Shown piece after piece: positions 1 through 9,653 of a DNA stretch of 64,000 nucleotides (its first letter is position 1; each line of letters starts with the position of its first letter). Origin of the DNA: an uncultured Flavobacteriales bacterium (GTDB lineage: Bacteria > Bacteroidota > Bacteroidia > Flavobacteriales > Crocinitomicaceae); assembly GCA_946480085.1 (NCBI GenBank), contig CAMLHZ010000003.1:248001-312000 (forward strand), written 5' to 3'. The position numbers were made by a program, and so were the translations under genes. The notes beneath the pieces were generated by a model. The model made no database searches. It saw only the letters and a list, made by a program, of their open reading frames with translations, and had not been told where the DNA came from.

Positions 1-278
1 CGACATGAAAAATGAACATGCTGGTGTTTGTGGTTTTGGTGTTCGTGATGTTCATGATCACAAGTAGAACAAGCAGCGTAATTGACAACGCCATTTACAT
101 TCACCACTTTGTGCACCAATCCTTCGTCAACCAATCTGTCAAGAACGCGATAAATGGTAACTCTATCACAAAGTCCGTTGAGTGCGTGTTGAATGGATGG
201 TTGCGAAAGTGCCACATTCGATTCATTGACCATTGCCAAAATAGCCTTTCTTGCCTGCGTGTTTCTGGTAATTTTCAT
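1..278 (-). CDS. Fur-family transcriptional regulator, N-terminal part (cut by window edge)
   Basis: The gene runs leftward off the window, so only about the first 92 residues are visible. The start ATG is at 276-278. The visible part has the Fur-type winged helix: the DNA-recognition segment VTIYRVLDRLVDEGLV lies at about residues 40-55. It is followed by CSTC at residues 70-73 and a run of alternating histidines, the usual start of the metal-binding half of Fur/Zur proteins. Such proteins repress metal-uptake or metal-response genes when loaded with Fe, Zn or a similar ion. It is divergent from a Cys-rich small protein, a TonB receptor and an HMA-type protein, so it plausibly regulates them; that is inference. 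The metal (Zn, Fe, Mn) cannot be told from this fragment. Confidence 0.88.
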   Translation of the reverse strand, partial: MKITRNTQARKAILAMVNESNVALSQPSIQHALNGLCDRVTIYRVLDRLVDEGLVHKVVNVNGVVNYAACSTCDHEHHEHQNHKHQHVHFSC

Positions 279-408
279 GAACTTCTTTGATGAATGTATT
301 GTAAAGTTAGTAAACCTTGCGCTAATGGGAAGCAACAAGTTTCATAGCATTTCACGAATTAGCAATTTTTTAAAATATCTATTAAATCAAATCGTTTACA
401 TTTGTTCT

Positions 409-834
409 GTGAAATTGTTTTTACAAATAGCGTTTGTTGTGATCATCCTTGGCGGAAGCCTTGGGATTCCTGTGTATCAGCATACTTGTTTGAATGAGAA
501 CAGAAGCGAACAGGCTTTATTTGTAAATACTACGGAATGTCACGATGACGAAGAGCAACATGCAGAGATGGCTTGTTGTCAACCGGAAAAAGCACCAAAT
601 ACTGCTGATGACGGATGTTGTACCGATGAGGTAAGTGCCTACAAGATTTCATTTTTCAAACAATTTCAAACTGAATTTCAATTCAGCTCTTTCGATTTTC
701 CGAAAACGAATGCGTTAGAAATTTTCAATTTATCAGGAATTCAAGTTTCTGATTCGGAAGTATTGGCTTTTGCCGACTTACCACCACCCAAACTCCAAAA
801 GCGTTTAGCATTAATTCAGGTCTGGAGAATTTAA
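409..834 (+). CDS. small exported Cys/His-rich protein (HYC_CC_PP-like)
   Basis: The reading frame is open from further upstream, but the frame-internal GTG at 409 gives a sensible 141-residue protein with an N-terminal hydrophobic segment (residues 2-20), so I chose it. After the signal come H-T-C (25-27), a Cys/His-rich stretch with CC at 56-57 and again at 70-71, and D-L-P-P-P-K near residue 124. This pattern matches the Bacteroidota family named for its HYC, CC and PP motifs, a family of unknown function. The paired Cys and His suggest metal binding outside the cytoplasm, which fits the TonB receptor and HMA protein that follow. A TAnnTTTG-like -7 box (397-404) sits only a few bases before the GTG, so either the message is nearly leaderless or the box is chance. 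Confidence 0.6.
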   Translation: MKLFLQIAFVVIILGGSLGIPVYQHTCLNENRSEQALFVNTTECHDDEEQHAEMACCQPEKAPNTADDGCCTDEVSAYKISFFKQFQTEFQFSSFDFPKTNALEIFNLSGIQVSDSEVLAFADLPPPKLQKRLALIQVWRI

Positions 835-883
835 TATTCGGTTCTATTCATTAGAACTCGAATGTTGAATTAATTATACCTAT

Positions 884-3079
884 ATGAAATTTATTATATC
901 ATTCCTGTGTATAGTTGCGTGCTTCAGTGCAAATGCGCAGTTACAAGGAATCGTCTTCGGACAAAAAGATGGAAAAAAGACGCCGCTCAAAGGCGCAAAA
1001 GTCTCGCTTTCTCAAGCAAAAGATTACGTATTAACGGAAGAAAATGGTCGTTTTGAGCTCATTCTTCCTAAAAACCTTCCTGATACCTTGGTTATTACAG
1101 CAAAAGGATTTAGAACAGATTCTATTCCGGTGAATGCTGAAGATCGTTTTTCAGGTTTGGAAATTGTTGTTTTCTCGATCAAGGAAATGGAAGAGATCGT
1201 GATTGCTGCAAAGCGAGATTCAAAGAACTATTCTCGTTTGAAACCCTTGTTGATCGAACAATTGGGAGAAGGTGAATTGAAGAAAGCAGCTTGCTGTAAC
1301 CTGTCAGAATCGTTTGAAACCAATGCAACTGTTGATGTGAATGTGACGGATGCGATTTCAGGAGCAAAGAAAATTCAATTGCTAGGTTTGGATGGTGTTT
1401 ATACGCAATTCCAAATGGAAAATGTTCCCTTTCTCAATGGTTCAGAAAGTAGTTTTGGTTTGAATACCATTCCCGGAACCTGGGTTGAATCTATCCAAAT
1501 TACGAAAGGAACAGGTGCAGTAACGAATGGCTACGAATCGATGGCTGGATTGATCAATGTTGAATTCAAGAAGCCGACTAAAATGCCCTATTTGGCTGTA
1601 AATGCTTACGGTTCTGTAATTGGTCGGGGTGAGTTGAATTTGCACGGAAGTCAGATTATTAATGACAAATGGAGTACGGCAACTTTTGCTCATGGTTCAA
1701 CTGTAGCGATGGAAACGGATAGAAATAATGACGGTTTCCTGGATGTTCCACTTTCAAAAACGGCTTCGTTTTTACATCGTTGGGAATACCAGGGTGACAA
1801 GTTTGAAACCCGTTTTGGGTTCAATGTTTCTTATGATGAGCGAAAAGGAGGACAAGTTTCAGGTATTGATTCGGCTTACAAAATGTTGAACAGAAACCGT
1901 CATTACGACTTCTTTGCAAAAACAGGTTGGGTTTTCGATAAACATGGAAGAAGCTTTGGTGTTGTTTACCGTTTGAAGAAACAAGAGATGACCGGAAACT
2001 ATGGCGTTCGTGAATTGTTCAGCGACGAAGTAAGTGGAAATGTGATCGCCATTTACGATGGAGAAATGGGTTCTGCGGCGCACAAATACAGAGTTGGGGG
2101 GTCATTGTTTTATCAGAACATTACACAGCGAAGTGGTTTTGTGGATAAGCGTGAATATGCAGTTCCCGGAGCATTTTTTGAATATACATATACTGGAGTT
2201 CGTACAGTTGCTGTTTTGGGTGCTCGTCACGATGCCCCGGTTGGTTTCAAACAGCAATTTTCTCCACGTGCGCATTTGAAATTCATTTTGGATGAACGAA
2301 CAGATTTGCGTTTAACAGCAGGAAAAGCATGGCGTTTACCTTTGATTTTGTCGGATAACTATTTCCTTTTAGCAACTTCCAAAACATGGAACGTACCAAC
2401 GAAGATTGAACAGGAGGAAGCTTGGAATTTCGGGACATCTGTTGTTCGTTCTGGTAAACTCTGGGACCGAAATGCAAGCGTCAGTATTGATGTTTTCCAT
2501 ACGCGTTTCTTGAATCAGTTGGTGGTTGATCGCGACAGATCTGTAGATACGTTTTACTTCGAATACCAACGAAACACATCTTACAGTACAGTGAGTCAGG
2601 CAGAAGTGAGTTTTATGCCAGCACAAGTTTTGACCGTTCGTTTGGCTTACAAATACTTGGATGTTCGCGCTAACTACGGTGGAAAAATGCAGCAACAGGT
2701 AATGACACCGCGTCATCGCTTCTTAGTGAATTTGGCCTACGAAACAAGAAACAAAAAGTGGAGTTGGGACGCAACATTCTCACTTTATGGGAAAATGCGT
2801 TTGCATGATATTGTTGACGAAACCGGTCATCATCATGGCGAATATACTTCCGTTGTTCCGAATGTACTTTCGCAAATTACTTATAGAACAAAGAAAATGG
2901 AATGGTATCTTGGTGGTGAGAATCTGTTGAATTTCACTCAAAAGAATCCAATTATTGCTGCCGATCAACCTTTTGGCGCAAACTTTGATGCAACGCGCGT
3001 GTGGGCTCCGGTTCTTGGAACTGTGGTTTACGCCGGATTTAGAATGGAAATAAAACGAAAAGATAAAGACGATGAATAA
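884..3079 (+). CDS. TonB-dependent outer-membrane receptor, probably metal-related
   Basis: This is a 731-residue outer-membrane active transporter driven by the TonB system. Residues 1-18 are a signal peptide ending in NAQ. Residues about 19-100 form a carboxypeptidase-regulatory-like beta domain (typical text: LQGIVFGQ, KGAKVSLSQA). The plug follows at about 105-230, with a CC pair near residue 136 in KKAACCNLSESFETN, a sequence often seen in Bacteroidota receptors of metal-handling loci. The rest is a beta-barrel with alternating aromatic strands. The stop codon overlaps the start of the HMA-type gene by 8 bp, so the two are an operon. The receptor's substrate is inferred from context (metal ion or metal chelate) and is not shown by the sequence. 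Confidence 0.88.
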   Translation: MKFIISFLCIVACFSANAQLQGIVFGQKDGKKTPLKGAKVSLSQAKDYVLTEENGRFELILPKNLPDTLVITAKGFRTDSIPVNAEDRFSGLEIVVFSIKEMEEIVIAAKRDSKNYSRLKPLLIEQLGEGELKKAACCNLSESFETNATVDVNVTDAISGAKKIQLLGLDGVYTQFQMENVPFLNGSESSFGLNTIPGTWVESIQITKGTGAVTNGYESMAGLINVEFKKPTKMPYLAVNAYGSVIGRGELNLHGSQIINDKWSTATFAHGSTVAMETDRNNDGFLDVPLSKTASFLHRWEYQGDKFETRFGFNVSYDERKGGQVSGIDSAYKMLNRNRHYDFFAKTGWVFDKHGRSFGVVYRLKKQEMTGNYGVRELFSDEVSGNVIAIYDGEMGSAAHKYRVGGSLFYQNITQRSGFVDKREYAVPGAFFEYTYTGVRTVAVLGARHDAPVGFKQQFSPRAHLKFILDERTDLRLTAGKAWRLPLILSDNYFLLATSKTWNVPTKIEQEEAWNFGTSVVRSGKLWDRNASVSIDVFHTRFLNQLVVDRDRSVDTFYFEYQRNTSYSTVSQAEVSFMPAQVLTVRLAYKYLDVRANYGGKMQQQVMTPRHRFLVNLAYETRNKKWSWDATFSLYGKMRLHDIVDETGHHHGEYTSVVPNVLSQITYRTKKMEWYLGGENLLNFTQKNPIIAADQPFGANFDATRVWAPVLGTVVYAGFRMEIKRKDKDDE

Positions 3080-3437
3080 GTTGAGAATATTAATGGTGGT
3101 GTTACTTTCAGTGGTGACTTTATCAGTACAGGCACAGAAAAAAGAGAAGGTAAAAACAATTGTTATTCAAACTTCTGCTGAATGTGGGGATTGTGAAGAA
3201 CGAATTGAAGGTCTACTGAATTACACAAAAGGAGTTTCGTTTGCCGAATTGGATTTGGAAAACATGAAGCTGACTGTGAAATTCAAGCCATCTGTAATTA
3301 CGGAAGCGGAAATCAAAGACAAGATTTCAAAACTTGGTTATGATGCTGACGATGTAAAAGCAGAACATGAAGCAATGATGAAATTACCGGAATGTTGTCG
3401 TCCACATGGGATGGAAGAACATCATGAAGGAGATTAG
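3072..3437 (+). CDS. exported heavy-metal-associated (HMA) domain protein
   Basis: This 121-residue protein has a signal peptide (residues 1-22, ending VQAQ) followed by an HMA fold: a beta strand, the metal-ligand pair C38-G-D-C41, helix, strands and the closing ISKLGYDAD. HMA domains bind soft metals such as Cu(I), Zn or Hg through the CxxC. A second Cys pair (PECCRPHG) and a His-rich end (HGMEEHHEGD) add possible ligands. The start overlaps the TonB-receptor stop by 8 bp, which implies coupled translation. A periplasmic metal chaperone or mercury/copper-binding role is plausible. The residue before the first Cys is E rather than the usual M-x pattern, so metal preference is open. Confidence 0.85.
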   Translation: MNKLRILMVVLLSVVTLSVQAQKKEKVKTIVIQTSAECGDCEERIEGLLNYTKGVSFAELDLENMKLTVKFKPSVITEAEIKDKISKLGYDADDVKAEHEAMMKLPECCRPHGMEEHHEGD

Positions 3438-3465
3438 AAACAGATATTAGAGAATGGAAAATGGT

Positions 3466-3485
3466 GGCTGAGCGGAGTCGAAGTC
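3466..3485. repeat. short palindromic repeat, GAGCGGAGTCGA core
   Basis: One copy of the core GAGCGGAGTCGA seen at several intergenic places in this window. It lies between the convergent HMA gene and the antiporter gene. Its arms (GGCT on one side, AGTCC on the other) are only weakly complementary. Confidence 0.55.
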
Positions 3486-3503
3486 CTGTTTTCTATTCTC
3501 TTC

Positions 3504-5690
3504 TTAATTCTCCGAATCACTCTTCTTAAAGATCCCACCAACTTCTTTTCCTAAACGCTGAAGTGTTTCCACACCAACGGTCAATGGACCTGAATTCATG
3601 TCGTCGTAAGTTCCAAAAACGGTATCGCTTGTTTGTTGCGCAGGATAAACAATTACACGATCAAATTGATCGACCATTTTCTCCATTTTCGAACTTAAAC
3701 CATCAAGACCAGAACCAGCAGAAATCGAACCTTTTCTGGCCATAATCATAAACACAAGTGAATGATCCGGATTCTTCGGTTCATGTTTCAACAACTCATC
3801 ATGCGATTGAATTTCAGTATGTGCAAGCACTGCACCTGATTCTTTCAACTCAAAATACTCTTTCACCTTAGAGAAGGTTTCCTTTGTACTTACAATGTCA
3901 ATATTGAGCTTTAGTTCTCTACTGATTCTATTCAGACGGTCGAGCCACTGCGTGAAACTGGTTTCTACTTCACAAAGTGGTACACACGACAAATAGATCT
4001 TTTTGAATGAAGCGAATTTACGATCGAAATGACAGAAGAAGATGGATTTGTCACAAACGTCGAGTAAATGATCTTTATCATCACCAACCAAACGTTTCAG
4101 GAGATTCTTTTCGCTGTGGTCATTGATTAGGATGATGTCTGCTGCAAGTTCCTTCGAAACTCGTGCAATTCCACTGCTCATGTTGTGGTCGATAGTGGCC
4201 ATTGTTTGAACAGAGATTTCACCACCCGAATAATGCGAAATGAAATCATCCATATGCTTTCTAGCCCTGCGAATGTTTCTCTCTGCATCTTCATCATTTT
4301 CCATAACGCTCACTACTGAAAGCGGATTAATTACTTTCCTGTTCGTAATCAGTATAGAGAAATCCAATAACAATTCGTTTCCTCTCAACTCGTTAGCAGC
4401 AACAAGTACGTGCTGATTTCGAAGTGCAAGTTGTTCTACAGGTTCGTTTTTAACCTGTTCAATAAGGATTTTTTTTCCGGCATTCTCGGTGACAAAACTT
4501 GCAGTCATGCTTGTTACAAGAATCAAAATTACAGTTCCGTTCACTACATTTTCATCGATGATGTGCATGTTGTAACCAACGTTGATTACGGCAAGTGTTG
4601 CTGCTGCATGTGCGGTACTCAATCCAAAAATGATTTGTCGTTCTGAACGCTTCATCTTGAAGATCCATTGCGTAATTAAAGCAGCAAAGAACTTGGAGAA
4701 AATTGCAAATGAGGTCAGAATTCCGGCAATTGCCCAGGCCCATGGGTCGCTGATAAGTACTTTTGGATCAACCACCATTCCGATGGAGATCAGAAAGAAG
4801 GGAATGAATAGGGAGTTTCCAATGAATTCAATGCGATTCATCAGCGCAGAACTGTGTGGAATCAGTTGGTTCAATACTAATCCGGCAACGAAAGCTCCGA
4901 TAATTGCTTCAATTCCAGCTGCTTCTGCCAAGAACGAAGCAAAGAATAAGATTGCAAGTACATAAACGTAATGCGAGCTTTTTTCAGATTCCAGTTTGCT
5001 GAAAAACCAGCGTGAAATTCTAGGAATAATCCCGAACATGATCAAGCTGAAAATGGTAAGCGTTACACCAAGATGAATTAAGGTATTTGTGTTTATATGT
5101 CCTCCTTCTGAGCTTGAAATCACAGCAAGAATAATCAATACGGCTGTGTCGGTTAAAATTGTTCCACCGATGGCAATGGCAACAGAATCGAGCTTGGTGA
5201 TTCCGTATTTTGAAAGGATAGGATATGCAACAAGTGTATGTGTAGCGAACATAGACGCTGTTAGCAAACTTCCAATTTCGTTGAGTCCAATGACATATCT
5301 GCAAATGGGATATCCGAGTAATAACGGGACAAAGAATGTCAAGGCGCCAAAGGTAATTGACTTGTTTCGGTAGCGACGGAAATCCTGCATGTTGAGTTCC
5401 AGTCCAGCCATAAACATGATGTAGAGCAAACCGAAGGTCTTGAACATGTAAACATATCCTTCCGTCAGGTTACTTTTCGAAATGACCCCAAATCCTTTTG
5501 GGCCAATAATGATTCCACTGATGATCAGTCCGATTAACGCCGGAACTTTCAGCTTTCTCAATAGAATAGGAGAGAGCAGAATGATTAAAAGTAAAAGCGA
5601 AAATGTCAGAATCGGGTTTTCTAAAGGCAGCCGAAATTCTTCGAGTAACTTTTGGAATTCATGGCCGAAACGATCGAGCAAACCCTGCAT
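3504..5690 (-). CDS. CPA2-family cation:proton antiporter with cytoplasmic tail
   Basis: This 728-residue protein belongs to the CPA2 (KefB/NapA-like) monovalent cation:proton antiporters. About residues 25-410 contain a dozen hydrophobic helices, including PALIGLIISGIIIGPKGFG in an early helix, GLLYIMFMAGLELN, and the ATHTLVAYPIL and GGTILTDTAVL segments that form the two crossing discontinuous helices with the ion-binding acidic residue. The remaining roughly 300 residues are soluble and resemble universal-stress-protein (USP) domains. It exchanges Na+ or K+ for H+ across the inner membrane. It lies 96 bp downstream of a second, paralogous antiporter in the same direction and may share its transcript. 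The ATG start at 5688-5690 leaves a short amphipathic N-terminus. Confidence 0.9.
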   Translation of the reverse strand: MQGLLDRFGHEFQKLLEEFRLPLENPILTFSLLLLIILLSPILLRKLKVPALIGLIISGIIIGPKGFGVISKSNLTEGYVYMFKTFGLLYIMFMAGLELNMQDFRRYRNKSITFGALTFFVPLLLGYPICRYVIGLNEIGSLLTASMFATHTLVAYPILSKYGITKLDSVAIAIGGTILTDTAVLIILAVISSSEGGHINTNTLIHLGVTLTIFSLIMFGIIPRISRWFFSKLESEKSSHYVYVLAILFFASFLAEAAGIEAIIGAFVAGLVLNQLIPHSSALMNRIEFIGNSLFIPFFLISIGMVVDPKVLISDPWAWAIAGILTSFAIFSKFFAALITQWIFKMKRSERQIIFGLSTAHAAATLAVINVGYNMHIIDENVVNGTVILILVTSMTASFVTENAGKKILIEQVKNEPVEQLALRNQHVLVAANELRGNELLLDFSILITNRKVINPLSVVSVMENDEDAERNIRRARKHMDDFISHYSGGEISVQTMATIDHNMSSGIARVSKELAADIILINDHSEKNLLKRLVGDDKDHLLDVCDKSIFFCHFDRKFASFKKIYLSCVPLCEVETSFTQWLDRLNRISRELKLNIDIVSTKETFSKVKEYFELKESGAVLAHTEIQSHDELLKHEPKNPDHSLVFMIMARKGSISAGSGLDGLSSKMEKMVDQFDRVIVYPAQQTSDTVFGTYDDMNSGPLTVGVETLQRLGKEVGGIFKKSDSEN

Positions 5691-5786
5691 AGTTGTACAA
5701 ATGTTCGGAACAAAAATACATTCAATTTTCCTTTCATGAACCTACCGGAAGTTCAATTGAGTAATATACAGGGATTATTCTTTCAA

Positions 5787-8060
5787 TTACGACTTCATAA
5801 TGAGTACAGACGGTGTATGCGTTAACCAAATACTTTGTGATTCTACAGCTTTTTTCCAACTGTCGTGACTAATCAACATCAAATCTTGCTGACTCATGAA
5901 ATCTTTGTCCAGTTTTCGTTGAGACTCTAATGAAATATGATTTGGAGCTACTTGTTCTATCATTCTAATGGATTCTTTCAACTCGGGATGTGTGTTGATA
6001 ACGCCCATCGTATCCAAAATAATGACTCTTGTTTCTGAATGATGAATCAATTTTTGAGCATATACCAACAAGAAGCTGTCGTGAATGGAGAAGATAGGAA
6101 CGAAAACCGTATTCAGCTCCTCCAGGTTTTTGTCGATCACAATACCGATTGGAACTTTGGAGGTCTTAATCAACTGACGTGTTCTTTCGTCGAAAACCGT
6201 ATTCTCGAATAATGGTTCTTTTCCTGTGATCGTTTCATATAAACGTTCCGGATTGATCAGTTTTGTTGTGAAACCAAGGACACGACCAAGCAGGGATCCT
6301 TCGAATACCGAGCGACCAATACCTATCAATAGTAAATCGAAGTTTCCAGTGTTGGCCGTGTCTGTAATTTCTTTGTCGATATCTACCGTTGGTTTGAAAA
6401 GTGTGACAACTGGTTGATTCAGTTCTGCCGCTTCCGATTCAACATACTTGAAACTTTCACGTTCGTATTCTTCCACATTATACTGATTCAAGTCGTTACT
6501 CAACGAAACGTGAAGCGCTGTTATACTTGCATTCTCCTGAGATTTTTTAATGAAACTATTGGCCAATCGAAGCAAGGTTCTTCCACGTTCTGCACTTCCG
6601 AAGGAAACCAGGATATTGTACTTTGTTGATGGGGCATGTTCATATTCGTTATCTGATTTTTCGGGAATCAACCAGTTCAGTAAATCCAGAATTGGACCCG
6701 TCATGAACGTTGTAACCAAAGCCATGATTACCATCATCGCGAAAATTTCATCGTTTAAAACACCAAGATCTTTACCAATGTTGAGAACGACCAATTCCAT
6801 TAATCCACGCGTATTCATCAAGGCTCCAATAATCAAACTGTCTTTCCAGGATTGACCAACGAAACGTGCTGCGAGCGCCGAGCCAAAGAATTTTCCGATA
6901 ACTGCAACAGCAATGATTGCTCCGGTAATGATCCAAAGGTGAGCGCCATTCAACAAACCAATATCGGTTCTTAATCCAGTAAAAACGAAGAACAACGGAA
7001 GTAAAAACACCAATGAAACGTCTTCTACTTTTTCGATGAAAATGGCTCTGAAATTCAGATTGATTGGCATAATTACTCCGGCCATGAACGCTCCAAACAA
7101 CGCATGAATTCCAATAACCTCTGTTGCATAAGCTGAGCTTACGAGTGTAATGAAGAAAATAGCAACAACAGGTTTGCTCATGCTTTCTTTGTTGGAATGC
7201 TTTTCTCCCAAGCGTGCTAAGAATGGTCGTACCAATTTGAGCATTAAGAAAACATAGCCCACTGCCATAATGATGATGTAAAGTGAACTAAGAACAGAAC
7301 CAGCTTTTACAATGGCAATCACTACAGCAAGAATACACCAGGCAGTAATGTCATCTGCTGCTGCACAAGTAATGGCAATGTTCCCCAGTTTTGTTCTGTT
7401 TAATCCGCGTTCCTGAACAATTCTGGCAAGAACTGGAAAGGCGGTTATACTCATTGCGATTCCACAGAATAGAGCAAATGCGATGAATGGAATGTTTTCC
7501 GGACCGAATTCAGGATAAATGAACCAGGCAAGTGTAACTCCAAGCGAGAAAGGAAAAATAATACTGGCATGACTAATGATCACGGCATCATTCGCTTTGT
7601 TTTTGACGGTTTTCAGATCCAGCTCCATTCCCACAACAAACATGAACAGAATAAGTCCAATTTGACTTAGAAACTGCAGATTGTCTAACGATTGTTTTGT
7701 GGGAAACATAAATGCACTGAAACCGGGAAACCAATGACCGATGATGGTTGGTCCAAGAACAATTCCTGCGATGATTTCACCGATTACAGAGGGTTGACCA
7801 ATTTTCTTGAAAAAGAAACCGAAGATTCGTGCGAGAATAATGATAGTGACAATCTGTAAAAGCAGAATTGCCAGCGGATGCGTAAGATTGTGATAGTAGG
7901 TATCTAAAAACTGATCCCAGGTTGAAGCACTGGCTTCTGGTTTAAATTCCGTTAACTTTCCTTTTTCAAGGGAGCCTCCGGAAACAATGATTCCAAAGAT
8001 CAACGCAGCAAATCCACCAATGGTTACTACGTAAAACAGAAGATTTTTGAGATTTTTCAT
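5787..8060 (-). CDS. CPA2-family cation:proton antiporter with USP-like domain
   Basis: This 757-residue antiporter is a distant paralogue of the downstream one. I chose the ATG at 8058-8060; a TTG five codons further upstream is also possible. A first hydrophobic segment (about residues 5-30) precedes the exchanger domain, which starts near residue 60 with the [17 protein letters not shown] signature. It also shows [24 protein letters not shown] and [13 protein letters not shown], whose Asp pair is the ion/proton site typical of electrogenic family members. From about residue 485 the soluble tail begins with [20 protein letters not shown], a USP-type alpha/beta fold. Role: pH and Na+/K+ homeostasis at the inner membrane. 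The two adjacent antiporters differ at the core Asp motif, so they probably differ in ion or stoichiometry. Confidence 0.9.
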   Translation of the reverse strand: MKNLKNLLFYVVTIGGFAALIFGIIVSGGSLEKGKLTEFKPEASASTWDQFLDTYYHNLTHPLAILLLQIVTIIILARIFGFFFKKIGQPSVIGEIIAGIVLGPTIIGHWFPGFSAFMFPTKQSLDNLQFLSQIGLILFMFVVGMELDLKTVKNKANDAVIISHASIIFPFSLGVTLAWFIYPEFGPENIPFIAFALFCGIAMSITAFPVLARIVQERGLNRTKLGNIAITCAAADDITAWCILAVVIAIVKAGSVLSSLYIIIMAVGYVFLMLKLVRPFLARLGEKHSNKESMSKPVVAIFFITLVSSAYATEVIGIHALFGAFMAGVIMPINLNFRAIFIEKVEDVSLVFLLPLFFVFTGLRTDIGLLNGAHLWIITGAIIAVAVIGKFFGSALAARFVGQSWKDSLIIGALMNTRGLMELVVLNIGKDLGVLNDEIFAMMVIMALVTTFMTGPILDLLNWLIPEKSDNEYEHAPSTKYNILVSFGSAERGRTLLRLANSFIKKSQENASITALHVSLSNDLNQYNVEEYERESFKYVESEAAELNQPVVTLFKPTVDIDKEITDTANTGNFDLLLIGIGRSVFEGSLLGRVLGFTTKLINPERLYETITGKEPLFENTVFDERTRQLIKTSKVPIGIVIDKNLEELNTVFVPIFSIHDSFLLVYAQKLIHHSETRVIILDTMGVINTHPELKESIRMIEQVAPNHISLESQRKLDKDFMSQQDLMLISHDSWKKAVESQSIWLTHTPSVLIMKS

Positions 8061-8153
8061 CAGTTTTTTTGACAAAATTACCCAAGGAACTGAGCTGTAA
8101 TGCGCGCTTAAGATTGAAATGTAATGAAAGGGGGAATTGATGGAATGAAAATG

Positions 8154-8879
8154 CTAGCCCAGCTTTTCAAAATAGGAAAGCACATCTTTTCTGTAGCTTT
8201 CACTCATGATAAACGTTCTGATTTTTCCGGTTTCAGTTTTGAGTGTGCTGAAAAGTTGATCACCGTTATATCCTTGTAAGTAGCGGGTATTGAAAAGCTC
8301 GCCTTTCGAAATGCGTATGAAGTTTTCAGATTTCATTTCTTCGAGTAAAAGTTGAAAGGATCTGTTTTTTACCACTTCGGTGTTTCCGTTGCTTAAGAGT
8401 ATCAGTTTGTCTCTGCTGTCCAATGTGTTGGCTGAGAATGAAACAATTTCACTGCATAGGAATGTCATTTTACCTTTCGCAGTGGCTGCATTCCATTTTA
8501 CTTCGGTTGTTGAAGATTGAAGGACATCAATTGTCTTGCGTACCGCTTTTACGAGGCGTTCCAATTGTACCGGTTTTTTCAAATAATCAATGGCGTCTAC
8601 ATCGAAAGCGTCTACAGCATATTCGTTATGAGCAGTTGTGAAAATGACTGGTATTCCTTTCAGCTTTGCTGCCACTTCCAATCCGGTAAATGTTGGCATC
8701 ACCACATCTGAAATGAGGAAATCGAAACGAAGGTTATTGATTTCTGATAGCAAGATCTCAGGATCATTAAACGCTTTTACAACCTGAATCTCGGGAATTT
8801 GTTCACACAACGTTCGAATATACGACAAGGCCAAAAGCTCATCGTCAAGCAAAACGCAATTGAAGATCTTGTTAGCCAT
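8154..8879 (-). CDS. LytTR-family response regulator
   Basis: This 241-residue regulator has a receiver domain (about 1-125) with acidic pocket D12/D13 and phosphoacceptor D58 in FLISDVVMP. The TAHNEYAVDAFDVDAIDYLKKP segment holds the conserved T and K of receivers. It is followed by a LytTR DNA-binding domain (about 140-241). Its gene overlaps the preceding histidine-kinase gene by 8 bp, so the two proteins are made together and almost certainly form one phosphorelay. LytTR regulators bind direct repeats upstream of target genes. The nearby MORN gene cluster is a possible target on position alone; I see no direct evidence. Confidence 0.9.
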   Translation of the reverse strand: MANKIFNCVLLDDELLALSYIRTLCEQIPEIQVVKAFNDPEILLSEINNLRFDFLISDVVMPTFTGLEVAAKLKGIPVIFTTAHNEYAVDAFDVDAIDYLKKPVQLERLVKAVRKTIDVLQSSTTEVKWNAATAKGKMTFLCSEIVSFSANTLDSRDKLILLSNGNTEVVKNRSFQLLLEEMKSENFIRISKGELFNTRYLQGYNGDQLFSTLKTETGKIRTFIMSESYRKDVLSYFEKLG

Positions 8880-9597
8880 TCAATTCCAATTTTAGAATGG
8901 CGTGATAAACATCTCCTTCAGTGCTGAAGCGAAGCTCATGAGAATTTGGGTAAGCGATTTTTAAACGTTCTTGCAGGTTTTGGATTCCAAGCCCACTTTT
9001 TTCTTTCTTGAGAGGTGTTCGCTGCGAAATTCTGTTCGAAACTTCGAGTTGGAAGGATTTCTCTTTCAATTGAAAATGAATGGAAATAAACGATTCCTGT
9101 TTCTGAAAGTCGGTGTGTTTGAAAGCGTTTTCTATCAAATCGACTGTGATGAGTGGCAGAATTTTGCATTGCGAAAGTTCGTCCGAATCCTTTGGAATAG
9201 AGTTTCGAACCCGAAGATCAAACAAGGGACTCAATTTCATTCTATTGATCTCAATAAAGTTAGCTGCAAAATCCATTTCTTCCGACAAACTCACTAATGG
9301 ATTATCACTGTCGTAAAGAATGTAATCTAAAACTCCTGAAAGTTTATCCATAGAGTAGTAGGTTTGGTATGCGTGCGATTGAATGGAATTCAATGCGTTT
9401 TTGAAAAGATGTGGATTGAGTTTGTACCGTAATGATTTCAATTCACCAGCGTTCATCATGGCGTTCAACTCGTGGTTGCGTTCCATTTGTTGACTCAGTT
9501 CCTGTTTATTTTGCTTGAGTTGAGTTCTGAGAATAAACACGTAGATGGTCAGCGCCAACACAAGTACAATGCATGAAAAAAGTAGAACTGCTATCAT
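8872..9597 (-). CDS. LytS-type sensor histidine kinase
   Basis: This 241-residue kinase has one N-terminal membrane helix (residues 1-23), a short coiled coil (25-55), then the His_kinase domain with phosphoacceptor H63 in LNPHLFKNALNSI. The ATPase domain shows the N box ITVDLIENAFKHT and the glycine-rich GLGIQNLQERL. It lacks any large sensor domain, so its signal must come from the membrane segment or a partner protein. It overlaps its LytTR regulator by 8 bp. The canonical LNPHFLFN motif is altered to LNPHLFKN, which keeps the histidine. Confidence 0.9.
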   Translation of the reverse strand: MIAVLLFSCIVLVLALTIYVFILRTQLKQNKQELSQQMERNHELNAMMNAGELKSLRYKLNPHLFKNALNSIQSHAYQTYYSMDKLSGVLDYILYDSDNPLVSLSEEMDFAANFIEINRMKLSPLFDLRVRNSIPKDSDELSQCKILPLITVDLIENAFKHTDFQKQESFISIHFQLKEKSFQLEVSNRISQRTPLKKEKSGLGIQNLQERLKIAYPNSHELRFSTEGDVYHAILKLELNG

Positions 9598-9653
9598 GAT
9601 TCAAATTCAAGTCGAAGGTAGTGGTTTTATCGAAAGAAATGAGTTTCTTTATC

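Noticed and set aside
193..408. Extended N-terminus of the Cys-rich protein from 193
   Set aside because: It would overlap the Fur-family gene on the other strand and bury the export signal; the GTG at 409 fits better.
4582..4965. Open frame of 127 codons on the + strand within the antiporter
   Set aside because: It is antisense to conserved membrane helices of the CPA2 antiporter.
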